A stretch of 64,000 nucleotides of DNA from Apricaphanius iberus (lineage: Eukaryota > Chordata > Actinopteri > Cyprinodontiformes > Aphaniidae), in the NCBI GenBank assembly GCA_028564705.1, contig JAPXFQ010002804.1, forward strand, positions 744,001-808,000, written 5' to 3'. The stretch's first letter is position 1; every line of letters starts with the position of its first letter. The position numbers were made by a program, and so were the translations under genes. The notes below the pieces were generated by a model. That model was not told the DNA's origin. It did not search any database and worked only from the letters and a program-made list of their open reading frames with translations. This document shows positions 38,633-51,800 of this stretch, in pieces.

Positions 38633-38840
38633 TGAATGGATAGATGGATGGATGAATGGATAGATGGATGGATGGACGACAAATGGATGGATGACAAATG
38701 GATGGATAGAGTGTAAATGTGTATTATGTTCAAAATATTTACTTCTGTCTTCTATGCCTTGAGCTGGATGACAAATGCTCTATCCAATCACTGACATATC
38801 TGAAACAAGGACTGTGGATGGATGGATGGATGACTTTGCT
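38633..38840. repeat. GGAT/GGATGAAT tetranucleotide-rich tract
   Basis: Repeated ATGGATGGATG blocks at 38637-38706 and 38815-38832, separated by unique sequence; possibly decayed SINE/LINE tails. Confidence 0.7.
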
Positions 38841-39808
38841 CCATAATCAACGGTTGGTGTAGCGAGCATAGATTTATTTAAATTCACTTTTATTTATATA
38901 TATATTGAATAAACAAAGCTGGCCTCAGAATAAAGCCTTGAGGAGCGCCACATGGAATGTGTGTTTTCACAGATTTATCATTGCTAATAAAAATAGACTT
39001 CAAATGTATCTTTTAGAAAACTCAGTAATTGTCCAATCACATTAACCCCCAGATTTATCTGTTAAAAACATCGAAACAACAAAACAAATGATGTTTGTTA
39101 TAATCTATATATAGGCCTACATGTAATTTACTTAGGGGATATCGTATATTTTAGTCTTTAAAATACCAAAATTTGCACACAACTTATTTTCTTGTTTTAT
39201 TACATGTTTTAAAAAAATATTAAATCAGATGAAGAAATTATTATGACTTAAACAGTGTTTTTTAAACCAAGTACTTGTTCAGTCTTACTTAAGTAATTAT
39301 CCGGATGACAACTTTATACTTCTAACAATGCAGTTCTCGTCGTAATAATTGCCTACTCTAATATATTTACCTCTGATTTTTCAGACATTAAAATGTATTT
39401 AACTTACTTCCTTTTGAGTGCACTCCGTAAATTTAAATTCATTGTCTTCTTGTTAACGAAGTGTGCTTCAGAACGGCGAGGAAACCGGTGTAGTCTGAAT
39501 CAAGTTTCCTTGAGTACGAAGGTAAACTCACCTGATTACACCTTTCAAAATAAATATTTTTGCATTTCTACTCCCAAAAACCCTCGACTATCATAACATA
39601 TAGAAACAAAACTGAAATAAGTATTATATGAAATATTTAAGCTACAAAAAATGCAATAACACACGCGCAAGCTTTGCTGTTTGCTCACAAAGACTACAGA
39701 AAAACTTTATTGTGAAATCCTGAATTCCTTGTATTCCGGTTTGCAAGCAGGATTTGGGGTAAACTTGATGCAGATAAGACAAATGAAGTTCATGCTCAAT
39801 AACTGGCT

Positions 39809-42800
39809 ATGGCGGATGATGTTGAAAATGACAGCATGAAGAATTATCATCTAGCGTCCGAGAGAATTAACCCGGAGGCCAGCCGCTTTCCCTTCTGTAT
39901 AGTGTGGACACCCATCCCCGTGTTATCGTGAGTTGCGGTCGTCAGTGTTTTTTGTTGCTTTAACAGAAGGAAACCGTTTATCTGTTGGAGGAAAGTGACA
40001 GCTTTATTAGCTTAGCCTGCTAGCAAACGGACAGTTTCACCATCCTGTTGCTGTTTTCTTCGCTTTATGAGAGAAAAACCCCGTTACTGCGGCTTCGTTC
40101 GCGCCTCTTGCGATGTTTGAGATAACTAGACCTACACTTCCCGACGAACTGAAACGTGTTTCAGCGCATAAATTACTGAACAGGCAAAACAAGTGTGAAT
40201 GATAGTAACCAGGAAGTGAGCAACTTGACAATCTTGGCGTAAAGCTGGATTTATGTTGCGTTCCAATTGTACTCGGAAACAAGAGTTTTGAAATTCCAGG
40301 TCAGAGGAAAAAAAAAAATCTATAACAGCAGTTCTCAGACTTCGGGGTGAATACGTTAAATACTTTTATTTTGGGGGGTCAGAAGCTGGAAAGTTTGGGA
40401 ATCACTGATCTAGAAAGCCCAATGAAGCCGGAAGTTGGTGGTTCCTTACGAGGGATTGACCGATATGGATTTTGTAGTGCCCATACCAATTTTTTTTTCA
40501 TCAGCCTTAGCCGATAACCGATACATGCGGACAGTTTTCTTAATCTGATATTTGGAGCCAATACAGATTCAGCTCCCTCAATTTACATTATTAACATGAT
40601 AACAAATGTTACGAGTCCCAATCTAACATTTGTTAAACTTTAAAACAATATTTAAAACAATTTTTTAACAAATAGTTAAAATAGGTGAGGTAAAACAAAT
40701 ACTTAGTAGATAAATAATATTTAACTAATATAAAAACACTTGGGGTAGAACAAGTAAAAAAAGAATCAGTGCTGAAAAACGGTGTAATTAAAATTCTGAA
40801 AAACAATATTTAGCCATTAAAAAAATGACACTACTGCACACAGTAGAATCAAGCAAGCAGCATAATAAAGTGCACAGTGTGCTGGGAAAAAACTATCGGC
40901 GAACGCAGCAGCCAGTTATTGGCCGATACACGTAAAAAAAAAACCGCGAATATCGGCCTATCCCTATTCCTTACCAACCCTAATGTCATGAATCTAGTAT
41001 TACCGCTACATACTAGTACTGGTTACACTAATATACTGTTTGTTCTAGTGCTGGGAGTACGAATAGATCCATCCTTGATCCTTCCCTTCAGCTGTTTATT
41101 TATCGGTTCACCCAACCGTCCAGCCGTCCTAAATGTCTGGAACTTTTTGCTGGTTCCATGTCTTCCCTAATGAGTTTTAGCTTATTAAAGAGTTCATATA
41201 ATGCAAAAAATGGCTGTTATATCGTTCAGGTATTGTTAAAGATTAATCTATTATCCAACAGAACCATAATTATGTAGCAATATCTGTAACAAATCAGAAC
41301 TTTTTTTTCAAACAGATACTATACCGATACTTGCATCTTAGTATTTGCCGATACCGGGTACCAATGACGATACTTCTACCACACAAAAAATGCAATGCAT
41401 TTGAAGACAGGTTTTATTTTCTCCTGTGCTTGATACAACAAACGATGGTGAACTAGATGGAAAAATTAACTGTTAATATGGATGACCATAAAACTAAAAT
41501 TTTAAGTGAAAAAGAAAAGTTTTCTGTGAAATTATTGCAATTTCCACATATCGGTTCACTTAACGACTACATTAGAACGGCCCGAAGTTTTCAGGGTTTG
41601 CATATTGCACAAAAATGTATGTACTTTATCACAAATATCTCATTTCCAATATCGAGTCGCTCCGAATGCTTAAGTGGATTTTCTCTAAAGGTTGGACAGA
41701 TGAGCAATAAAGTCAGCCACAATAATTTCCGGCATAGCTCGGATCTGCCAAAACTATATAAAATAAGATCTAGAATGATTTCTCATATTCTCAAGCAGGA
41801 CATATTCGTCAAAGTAGTAAATTAGCAAGAGAAAATTGATAATTATTCATTAATTAAGGGCATAAATCGTGATATTCCTGAACATTGTAGACTCAAAATA
41901 TGTATATAAAAAAGAAACAAACAAAAAATTCACAGGTGTTTTTGAGATTATAAAATCGGAAATCTGTGAGCAAAATAATAAAAATAAAAAAAAGTCCATA
42001 AAGGTTTAAGTGGTGAATTTTGGAGGTTTCCAGTGCAAGCGGTTGATCCAGGCTCTCCTCCTGTGTCAGAACCACGCCTACTGGGTCCAGACTCCATGCA
42101 GCCATGTTGCAGCAGTGTATTCCAGATCCGGTTGGAGCTGTTGGTGGTGATTCTACACCAGGGAGATGTGGTTCTGATACAGCAGAGGAGCCTACATCTA
42201 CAAACAATACTTTGGAAAATATCCTGAAGTGCATTCCCTAAATTCACCCCAGATTCACCTGGTATTGTTTTGACTAAATGTCTAACTTTATAATCTTAAT
42301 AATGTTTTTTTGTTTTCAAAGAGAGACATTTGTAGTTTTAATACTTTAAATCGATGCCTTTAATCATGAAAAATTTTATTTTTTATTGTAAATTCGTAAC
42401 TTTTTAACATCAGATAACATACAGATTCGTTCTTGTTAATATGTGAAAGGAATCTAGAAATGTGCGTTTTTGCAGATATGTGGCCACATATTTTCTTTTC
42501 TTTTGAGGTAGAAACCTCAGGATGCTTCATGGTCAGCATTTACTCACACCGTGGAACAGGTGGTGGACGAATCCTTGAATTTAAAAAATACTTTCAGGGT
42601 AATTTATTTCCTTACTTAGTGTTTTATTAAACTGGTTGTGGCTTTGACCACTGAATAAATATCATCTAGAAGATTTTATGTGATTTAAAAGTAGGCTGGA
42701 AATGAACAGAAATGTTGTTCATTATTCCGTCAGTTACACATTGGGTGTTGGACAATTTAACTGTTTGCCTTTTTAGTTCTTTTGCACCTTTTCTGGCTCA

Positions 42801-45800
42801 TGGAGCCTTTTGCAGTCCGAGGTTTTGACCTTGCTTCAGTTCGTATCTGAATCCCCTGACAGCCAGTGTGAAGTTCTCCTCTGTAGCTTAGTTATGGTCT
42901 GCTGTAGGGACATGTGCTTATGGGAATACTACCTACCAGTAGCTCCGTCCTCCTGGAATCGAGCTTTGTCTAGAAACTTTCAAAGTAGCTCCCACGTAAA
43001 CTCTGGAGTTCAGAATCAGGAAAAAAAAATCGATTTTCAATGTGAAAAATGTGCAGGAACTTCAACTTCTGAGCTGTTACCATTTTTTGTCTGATTTAAA
43101 GTGACAGTGTTTAGTTTTTGCAGTACATCTTTGAAAATAGCCATTAAAATATTATGTAATAATAATTACGTAAAGCACATTAATTGCAAAATATTGGCGA
43201 TATTGTAACATATGACTTTAAAAATCAGTTTTAAAATTCATAGGCACGGGTCCTCTTTTCAGGGGAAAGCCATATTAGATGACGTCTTTACTTCTACAAG
43301 AGCCCGGACGGACAAAGCGAACGAAACGTGCCCGCTATTAAAACATTGATTTCCCCTCCAAAATGCAAAAAAGTTTCGCCATAAATACATTTTTACCTCT
43401 TCGCTAGTTCCAAGCGATGAAAGAGAGACTGATGTGCTCATCATGTTGCTGCAAATAGATCATTCTCAGGGAATTAAGCGTTTGAAAACAGCACTAGTCG
43501 GACCTCCGTTGTTGAGTTTTTACTCGAAGACACAGATACCGCATACTTGTGACAATTTAGGTATGCACTGCCCCCTATCGGCCAGAAATTACACACCTTT
43601 AAAGCCCTGTTTTCAGACTTTTTATGATGAAATAGAACGGTTTTGATAGAAATTTGGACAAATGCTGCAGTCTCCATAAATGCGTGTTAGCAAAGAAACC
43701 TAAGATTATTGGGACATCAGCCTTTGTCCAAATTTCTCTCAAAACCGTTCTATTTCATCATAAAAGGTCTGAAAACAGGGCTTTAAATGTAAAATACCGA
43801 ACACTTCCTTTAAAATCAGTGTGAAGAACCAGCCAAGACAGTGACCTGTGTCGAGATCACATCTCCTCTCCTATACCAGAGAGCAGGGTCAAATCCAAAT
43901 ACACCAGCATTCAATCCTCTGTGGAATATCGATCTTTGGCGTAAACATGCCCGTTCCTTTTCTCCTCCAGATGGCTGTTTCCTTTCATCGGTCACATGGG
44001 AATCTGCACTTCCACCGGAGTCATCCGGGACTTTGCCGGGCCGTACTTTGTCTCAGTGAGTAATGACGCAGGCGCTCTAAAACCTACAGTCATGGCCAAA
44101 ATTTTTGAGAATGATACAAATATTAGTGGGCGACTGTGGCTCAGTGGTAGAGTAGTTGGCTTGCAATCGGAGGGTCGTAGGTTCGATTCCAGCTTCCTCC
44201 AGTCACATGTCGATGTGCCCCTGGGCAAGGCACTTAACCCCCAAATTCTACATTGTCCTACCGAGCCATGTTGGGTGTCGGTGTATGAATGCGAGTGTGA
44301 ATGGGTGAATGTGGCTTCAATGTAAAGCGCTTTGAGTGGTCAGTAAGACTAGAAAAGCGCTATATAATTTCAGTCCATTTACCATTTACAAATATTAGTT
44401 TTCACAAAGTTTGCTTCTAAACTGTTTTTAGATCTCTATTTCAGTTGTTTCTGTGATGTCTTGAGATCATTATGTCAGGCTGATTGGGTTAGAATGGCTG
44501 ACTTAACATGTTAAAAGGAGGGTAATGCTTGAAATCATTGTTCTTCCATTGTTAACCATGGTGACCTGCAAATAAAACGCGTGCATCCATCATTGTTTTA
44601 CATAAAAATGGCTTCACAGGCAAGGATATTGTACTAAGATTGCACCTAAATCATCAATTTATAGGATTATCAAGAACTTCAAGGAAAGAGATTCAATGCT
44701 TCAGGGCATCCAAGAAGACCAGCAAGCAGCAGGATCGTCTCCTAAAGAGGATTCAGCTGTGGGATCGGAGTGCCACCAATGCAGAGCTTCTTCAGGAATG
44801 GCAGCAGGCAGGTGTGAGCGCATCTGTACGCACAGTGAGGCGAGGACTTTTGGAAGATGGCCTGGTGTCAAGAAGGGCAGCAAAGAAGCCACTTCTCTCC
44901 CCAAAAAAAATCAGGGACAGATTGATGTTCTGCAGAAAGTATGGTGAATGGACTGCTGAGGACTGGGGCAAAGTCACATTCTCCCATGAAGCCTATTTCT
45001 GATTGTTTGGGCCATCTGCAAAAAGGCTTGTCTGGAGAAGAAAAGGTGAGCGCTACCATCAGTCCTGTGTCATGCCAACAGTAAAGCATCCTGAGACCAT
45101 TCATGTGTGGTGTTGCTTCTCATCCAAAGGAGTGGGCTCACTTACAATTTTGCCCAAAAACACAGCCGTGAATAAAGAATGGTATCAAAACACCCTCCAT
45201 CAGCAACTTCTTCCAACAATCCAACAACAGTTTGGTGAAGAACAAAGCATTTTCCAGCATGATGGAGCATCATGCCATAAGGCAAAAGTGATAACTAAAG
45301 TGGCCCGGGGACCAAAGCGTTGAAATTTTGGGTCAATGGCCTGGAAACTCCCCAGATCTTAATCCCATTGAGAACTTGTGGTCAATCCTCAAGATGTGGG
45401 TGGACAAACAAAAACCCACTAATTCTGACAAACTCCAAGAAGTGATTATGAAAGAATGGGTTGCTATCAGTCAGGATTTGGCCCAGAAGTTGATTGAGAG
45501 CATGCCCAGTGGAATTGTAGAGGTCCTGAAAAAAAGGGCCAACACTGCAAATATGGACTCTTTGCATAAATGTCATGTAATTGTCGATAAAAGCCTTTGA
45601 AACGTATGAAGTGCTTGTAATTATATTTCAGTACATCACAGAAACAACTGAAACAAAGATCTAAAAGCAGTTTAGCAGCAAACTTTGTGAAAACTAATAT
45701 TTGTGTCCGTCTCAAAACATTTGGCCACGACTGTACATGCTACAAGGCAAGACAGAAATGATATATTTATGTTTGGAGGACGAAATAACTTCTCAAGTCT

Positions 45801-48800
45801 CGCAAAAGTATGTTGAAAAGTTTGAGTTTGATGAATCTTGTTACGTTATGATGAATAAGTTTTCCATGGATTCGATAAATTATATAAATTTTGTCCTACT
45901 AAATAATAGGGGTGTCACGATTTTCCAACTCCTTGATTTGATTTTAGGGTCTCGATTCGATTCTCTATTTATACATTTTTTTTTTCCTTTTACAGTACTG
46001 AGCCCTATGTCAGTTTTAGACTAGTCTACGATCATTGGTTTTATTCATTACATTTACATGTACATTAAATCTTATTTTAAAAGACAAAATTGATGCAATT
46101 TGTATTAGTCTTGTGTAATGTCATACATTAGGCATTAATGGTCAAATTGAAGTAATTTATTTACAATAAAAGTCTGACTTTTATTGTAAATAAATTATTT
46201 AAATAATCTAAAGTGCACATAACAGCGGTCCTTTCGTTTACAGTGTAAATGTGGACTAAAATTGCAAGGAAATAAAAAATTTCCTCACCGGTGATTAGAG
46301 AGTAGAAGGAGCGGCTTTAGTTTTGCTCCCGTTGCTTCATCTATCCTAGCCGTGGTCGAGTTGTAGTCTAGCTAATAGCTACTTGCTAGCGTCAGCTAAT
46401 GTGCCTGTATGTGATAAAGGCAATTAAAATGTTACCTGGTATTATTGTGAGTTGTATGAGAACTGGTGAGAGTTCTTTGTAATGAGACGGGTGTCTGCTA
46501 ACTGTTGCTACGGAGTCCAGAGTGGGACGCACCGTATGTAAACATGGCAGGAGGTGGTCGTGATCCTCTTTTGGATTTCGGTGTGCAAGGTCGTAACCTA
46601 ATGTAACGATGTAATGATCGATTTCGATCGTGACACCCCTACTAAATAACCAGAAAAACCTTGTAAGGTCTTGTCTCAACATCTCTTCATTATCTCTTCT
46701 GCTGTTTCTTTATTTATTTTTTTCAAAAATTCTGTCCAAAACATTTCTCACATCTTACAAAGATAAAATAAGAAAAATGAGGTTTTTAATCGTAAAACAT
46801 AACTAATATTTTTGCTCGCAGGAAGACAACATGGCTTTTGGGAGACCTACAAAGTAAGCATGTTCTCCTGCAACATTTAACGCTTCATAGAAATCCTGAA
46901 ACCCAAGGCTCCCTCTTTGCTACTGCAGGTACTGGATGCTGGACGTGAGCCGAGTCTACACCAGCGGCTCCAATGCTTGGGACACGGCCGTGCACGACGC
47001 CTCAGAGGAGTACAAGCACAGGATGGTAGCTAAACCATGGCTTCTGTGGTTCTAATTCACCTCACAGCCAATTGGGAGGAATTCCAAATGCTAAACGAAT
47101 CATTTTTTTCCTTTCACCAGCACAACCTGTGCTGTGACAACTGTCACTCCCATGTGGCCATGGCTCTGAATCTGATGCGATACCAGAACAGCACCTCGTG
47201 GAACATGGTCAACCTCTGCCTCCTGTCGTTTGTCCGCGGAAAATACGTCAGGTAAGATCTGCAGATCCCTTCCAGCCCCAGGTTGACTGTAGAGCTGCAT
47301 TATCTCAGGCACATAGAACATAGAGCTGCACATAGAACTACTTGGTTCTGTGCCAGTTATAATTCTGGCCTGTTGGGGAAAACATTTCCTCAATGTATTT
47401 TTTTTTTTAGTTTCCGATATGTGAAAGTTAAAAAAAAGCGGCAACTAATATCGTCATCTTAATTTATAGCATCTGATTCATAATTACACTTTGTTTTTTT
47501 TAAATATTCAGCAGCACTAGTTCCATCAAACCTTTAACTCCAACTTCATATCCCTGAATGGGTGTTAGTAGCATGCTAGTAGTTCCCATTCACTTGTTTT
47601 GATTTATGCTAAGCTAAAGCAAATTGACTGCTGGGAGATCAGGGGAATTAGTGGGCTTTTTTTTCTTGTGTAAGTCTGGGGAATATGGAAACGGATACAT
47701 TTTTACTTATGGGTGCAATATCCAAGGTTCCTACAGGGTCTCAAAATGCCTTAAAAGCATTGAATGTATGAATTTGGAAATAAACCCTTTTAAAAGATTT
47801 TTAAAAGCCTTGAATTTAGATTTTTAATTCTTAATATTTTTGCTATATTTAACTTCTTGCGTTGTTCCTCAGTTTAATTTGTCAACCACAATTATTTTTG
47901 ATTGAATAAGGTAACATAAATAAAGAGTGGCGGAACCAATAATTGATAATGCAACAAATCCTTGGGTCAAATACTAAGTCTACAAAATCTGCAATAAATG
48001 AAGATTAACTTAAAAAACTAATGTAACCAATGCTAGAAACAGCTTTACAGTTTAGGCAAACTTCCTTGTGCCACGCTAAAATGTTCTTAGTTGGGGGTTT
48101 TTATGCCTCAGCTTGGCTCATTTTGGTCTTTTACACATTCCACCTTTCCCTGAGAAATAATTGGTCTTAAAAAGATCTTTAAAAAATCTTAACTTTAACT
48201 CAAAGAAACCTTTAGGAAACCTAATGTCCCTTTAAAAGACAGTCATTTCAATTGAGGTCAAGCAGTTTAGGAAAAAATTTTCCAAATTTTGTGGATGATA
48301 GAAAGCAGTTTTGTTCACCAATTTTATGCAGCTTTGGGAGTATATCTGCAGACTGAGCAGAGTGCTGGGAGGATTAAAGCCTGCTCATGTCTGTGTGATG
48401 CACTAATGCTCTCTGATCAAAGGTACAGCGCTTCCAAAATGATTCACATCCCGTGAACCTTTTCCCATTTTTTTCATTTTGTGCGAGCTTCGATGGATTC
48501 TAAGTGACAAATGAACGTAAAGTAGTCTGAGATGGTAGAGAAGAAGGAAACATTTTTTTAAAAACGAGTCTCCGTTAATGCATGTGGGTGCAAACCTGCT
48601 GATGGAGAAGGATAAAGTAGGGTTAACAGTTCTGTTTGGCAAGATATCTCTGGTTTTGTGAGAGAGTCTCTTTTTTTTCTGTGACCTGCAGCTCTAATTC
48701 AAGACCACCACTTGTTAGGAAGAGGTTTACCCTTTATTTAATAAGGCAAACAGGCAATGCCCTGTGTATGGTTTGTATCTATAATGATTTACAGACCCCT

Positions 48801-51800
48801 TGTCTTCTACAATGTGTCTACTTTGTTCACTTCATCCAAGTTATTGTCAATGTGCGGGTAAAAATAACAAGCATATCCATACATTTTTATTTTGAGAGAA
48901 CCTTCAGTTAGCTAAAGTTTGGACAAGCTGGTCTGTCACATTTTAAGTCCCAATAAGATCCACTGAAGTCTGGGGTTGTAGCCTGATGTAATGTGAAAAG
49001 TGAGCGGTAAAAATATGTTTACATGACACTGCAGCTCAGAAACAAAACCCTTCAAACTACTAGGGGGGGAGTGACGGTGCCTCACAACGTCTGAACCCCG
49101 TAATGTCCGTCTGGCCCCTTTTTTAAAGGCAGCAGAAGAAAACGGGCCCTTTGAATAGGTTTTTTCCCAAGGGTCCCAGGCATGATTTCAGACAGGTAAG
49201 CGCTGAATCTTCTGTGTCCCAGAATGCAGGAAGGAGAGGAGAGCACGCTGATTTTCGCGATGTAGAATTAATTATGTAGGGCGCACCTCCTGGAGACCTT
49301 TGAACGATTCTACAAGATTCTATAGGTCCTTCTCCTAGCATTTTTGACGTACAGACGCAGCCTAGGGGTGGGTTATATATCAAAAATAGAATATCACGAT
49401 TTTTCAATTATATTATCAAGATTTAAAATTTATCACGATTTCTTTAAATGATCACCAACAAAACTTAAATTACACATTAAGGAAGAGAAACATTAAATAA
49501 ATAAATTCATTCAAATTAGGGATAACCAACACAGGGCTAAAATACTGATATGTCTTTCTCACACCAGAGATGACAGAAATACACAGAACGTTCTGAATGT
49601 ATATATACACTGTATATATCTATATATATATAGATATATACAGTGTTTGTGTATATATATATATAATTTCATTTTTCAAATGACCTCATTGAAAAATACA
49701 TCTAAATCATAAATGTATTTAAATGTATTATATAAAATTTTGATTAATTGTTTAATTAAACAGAAAGCAAACACGAACTTACTTTTGTTTAAAAATATGA
49801 TATTGAGCAAATGCAATAAAATATCAAATCTTTTAAAATAAAAGACTAACATGCAGTTGCAAATATAGTGCAAGATGTATTGCGCAATCTATAATACGCC
49901 ATTTAATAATCCTCATACAACAGGGTAAATGCAGCTTTAACTGGTTCAAATGTTGCTTTTTTGCAGAATCCTGATGTTATAAACAGGCACACATAACTAA
50001 TAAAAACGTAAGTGATAACAATGTAGTGTAAAAACACAACAGTATAAAAAGTGCTGCTGCTACATAAGATGATGAAGGTAGACGGTAATATAAGCAGTTC
50101 TAATTATTCTTCCATCCGTCCAAACATATTCTTAATATTCCCCTCAGCTCTCTGTGCATTCAGCGTACATGCGTGGAATGGCGGTGTTTGGGGAAAAAAG
50201 GCAGCTGGGCAACTGGTAGCGCAGATAGTTTGAGTTTGATAATTATTTGTTCTAGCGCTCGCTGAACTAAGAAGAATTAAGAAGAAGCAGCACTGGCCAC
50301 CGCTGCTGCTGCAGTCGGCTTTATAGCTGGGAACCAAAGCTGGAACGAAACCCTCATTTATACGCTCAGTCGCGGCGACGCCATGCTTGTTTACAGGTTG
50401 TACACACGCAAAAGGGGAGGGATAAAACGATCACACGTGTAGATCGTTTCACGGTCTTAAATCCTCATATCGCACGCCCGTAACGCAGCCCTAATGCAAA
50501 GCTGTTATTACTGTATATCAGGTAGATGGAAGAGAAGCAACCTGACCCTGGATTAAGCCGAAGTTCATGTTATCTCTTTTTCAACTTCAGAATACAAAGA
50601 AAACATACTAAAGGTGTTCCGCTTGTGCTGTGGGTCTCCATAGAAATTCAGAGTAAAACTGGATCAAACATTTACTGAATGAAACCTTATTTTAGTGATA
50701 TGGATCTCTACTCTAAGGCTTTCTGGCTGTAGAGAGGAAAGGAGGGTTAGTTGGATTAGCCCCGCATGCTGCACTGTCTTGCGAACACATTGATACCGCT
50801 GCACTGTTTTCACATCAAACTACATACTTCAACATATTTTATTAGAACTTTATGGGTTAAAGCAGCACAAAAAAGTGGGATAATTATTGTTTTCAGCCCT
50901 GTGTCACTGCTAATAAAAGCGACAGTAAAGCATTAAGCTTCCACTTCCATCTGTCTCTGTAGGGATGGTGTAACAGTGTATATGTTGGCGTGCTATGAGT
51001 TCTTTGCAAGGCAGTGTATCTTATTTTAGTAGTTTAGAAGCTGCACAGCAACTGGACTGAATAACATCTGCTTGTTACCATGTGAACATGAAGATTGAAG
51101 TGAGAGGACGGCGTGTGCCAGTCAATCCTGGAAGGTTGTCTCTGACAAATATTTACCAGGGGTGTAACGGTACACAAACTTTTTTGTTTGGTATGTTTCG
51201 GTACACCATAATCAGGAAAAATATTATATATATATATAATATATATAATATATTATGCTTCATCCAGGCACACAGTACCATTCTATAGGACATTCAAATG
51301 GAAATTTTACCCTAAATCATTTTTTAAATCCCCTATATATGAAAATCCACCTTAAAGAAATTTACCTTCACATCAGTTCCGTATTTGTCGCCTTGATATT
51401 CGCCTTTAGCCCTCCTAACCTTTATGAAACGCCCCCTGCAGAACGTCATACACCGGCTATTATCAGAGCATGCACCTGGAGTCAGACTCGGATAGTTTAC
51501 AGAGGTTTTCAGTGTGTTGCATTTTAGTATTTAGGAGAAAAAAATCACATTGGTGAACAATTGCAACACTGGAGATTGTAAGACAACACGCAAATGATCC
51601 GATATTCAACCCTGAAAGTGGGTTTTTTAAGAGAGAATTAAGACATTTCAGCTTTGTAATATTTAACCTCCTTGGCACCCTTTTATAAATATTAATCACT
51701 ATGAAGCAACATTATGCATTGAAACCATTAAAACACAGAAAAATTAAGCTATGTCTTGCATTGAAATCACAAATATATAGAGAAATGAAGTTGAATGAAT

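Larger units (their letters stand above)
44087..45733 (+). mobile_element. Tc1-like transposon, TA-flanked, with a SINE inserted in its left end
   Basis: Left end CAGTCATGGCCAAAATTTTT after TA (44085-44086). Right end, inverted, CAGTCGTGGCCAAATGTTTT before TA (45734-45735). The inverted repeats continue through GATACAAATATTAGTTTTCA and TTGCTGCTAAACTG-like sequence. It lies in tmem222 intron 2 in the same orientation as the gene. Confidence 0.9.

Noticed and set aside
38633..38840. Possible CRISPR-like spaced repeats
   Set aside because: Simple GGAT tetranucleotide runs of the kind ending fish SINEs and LINEs; no constant spacer length.
41893..42247. Overlapping ORFs of about 100 codons on both strands in tmem222 intron 1
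   Set aside because: No domain and opposite-strand overlap; probably part of an unrecognised repeat.
44128..44230. tRNA gene suggested by A and B boxes
   Set aside because: The A/B boxes belong to the head of a SINE with target duplications. No complete cloverleaf or acceptor stem was supported. The heads at 478 and 30769 are rejected for the same reason.
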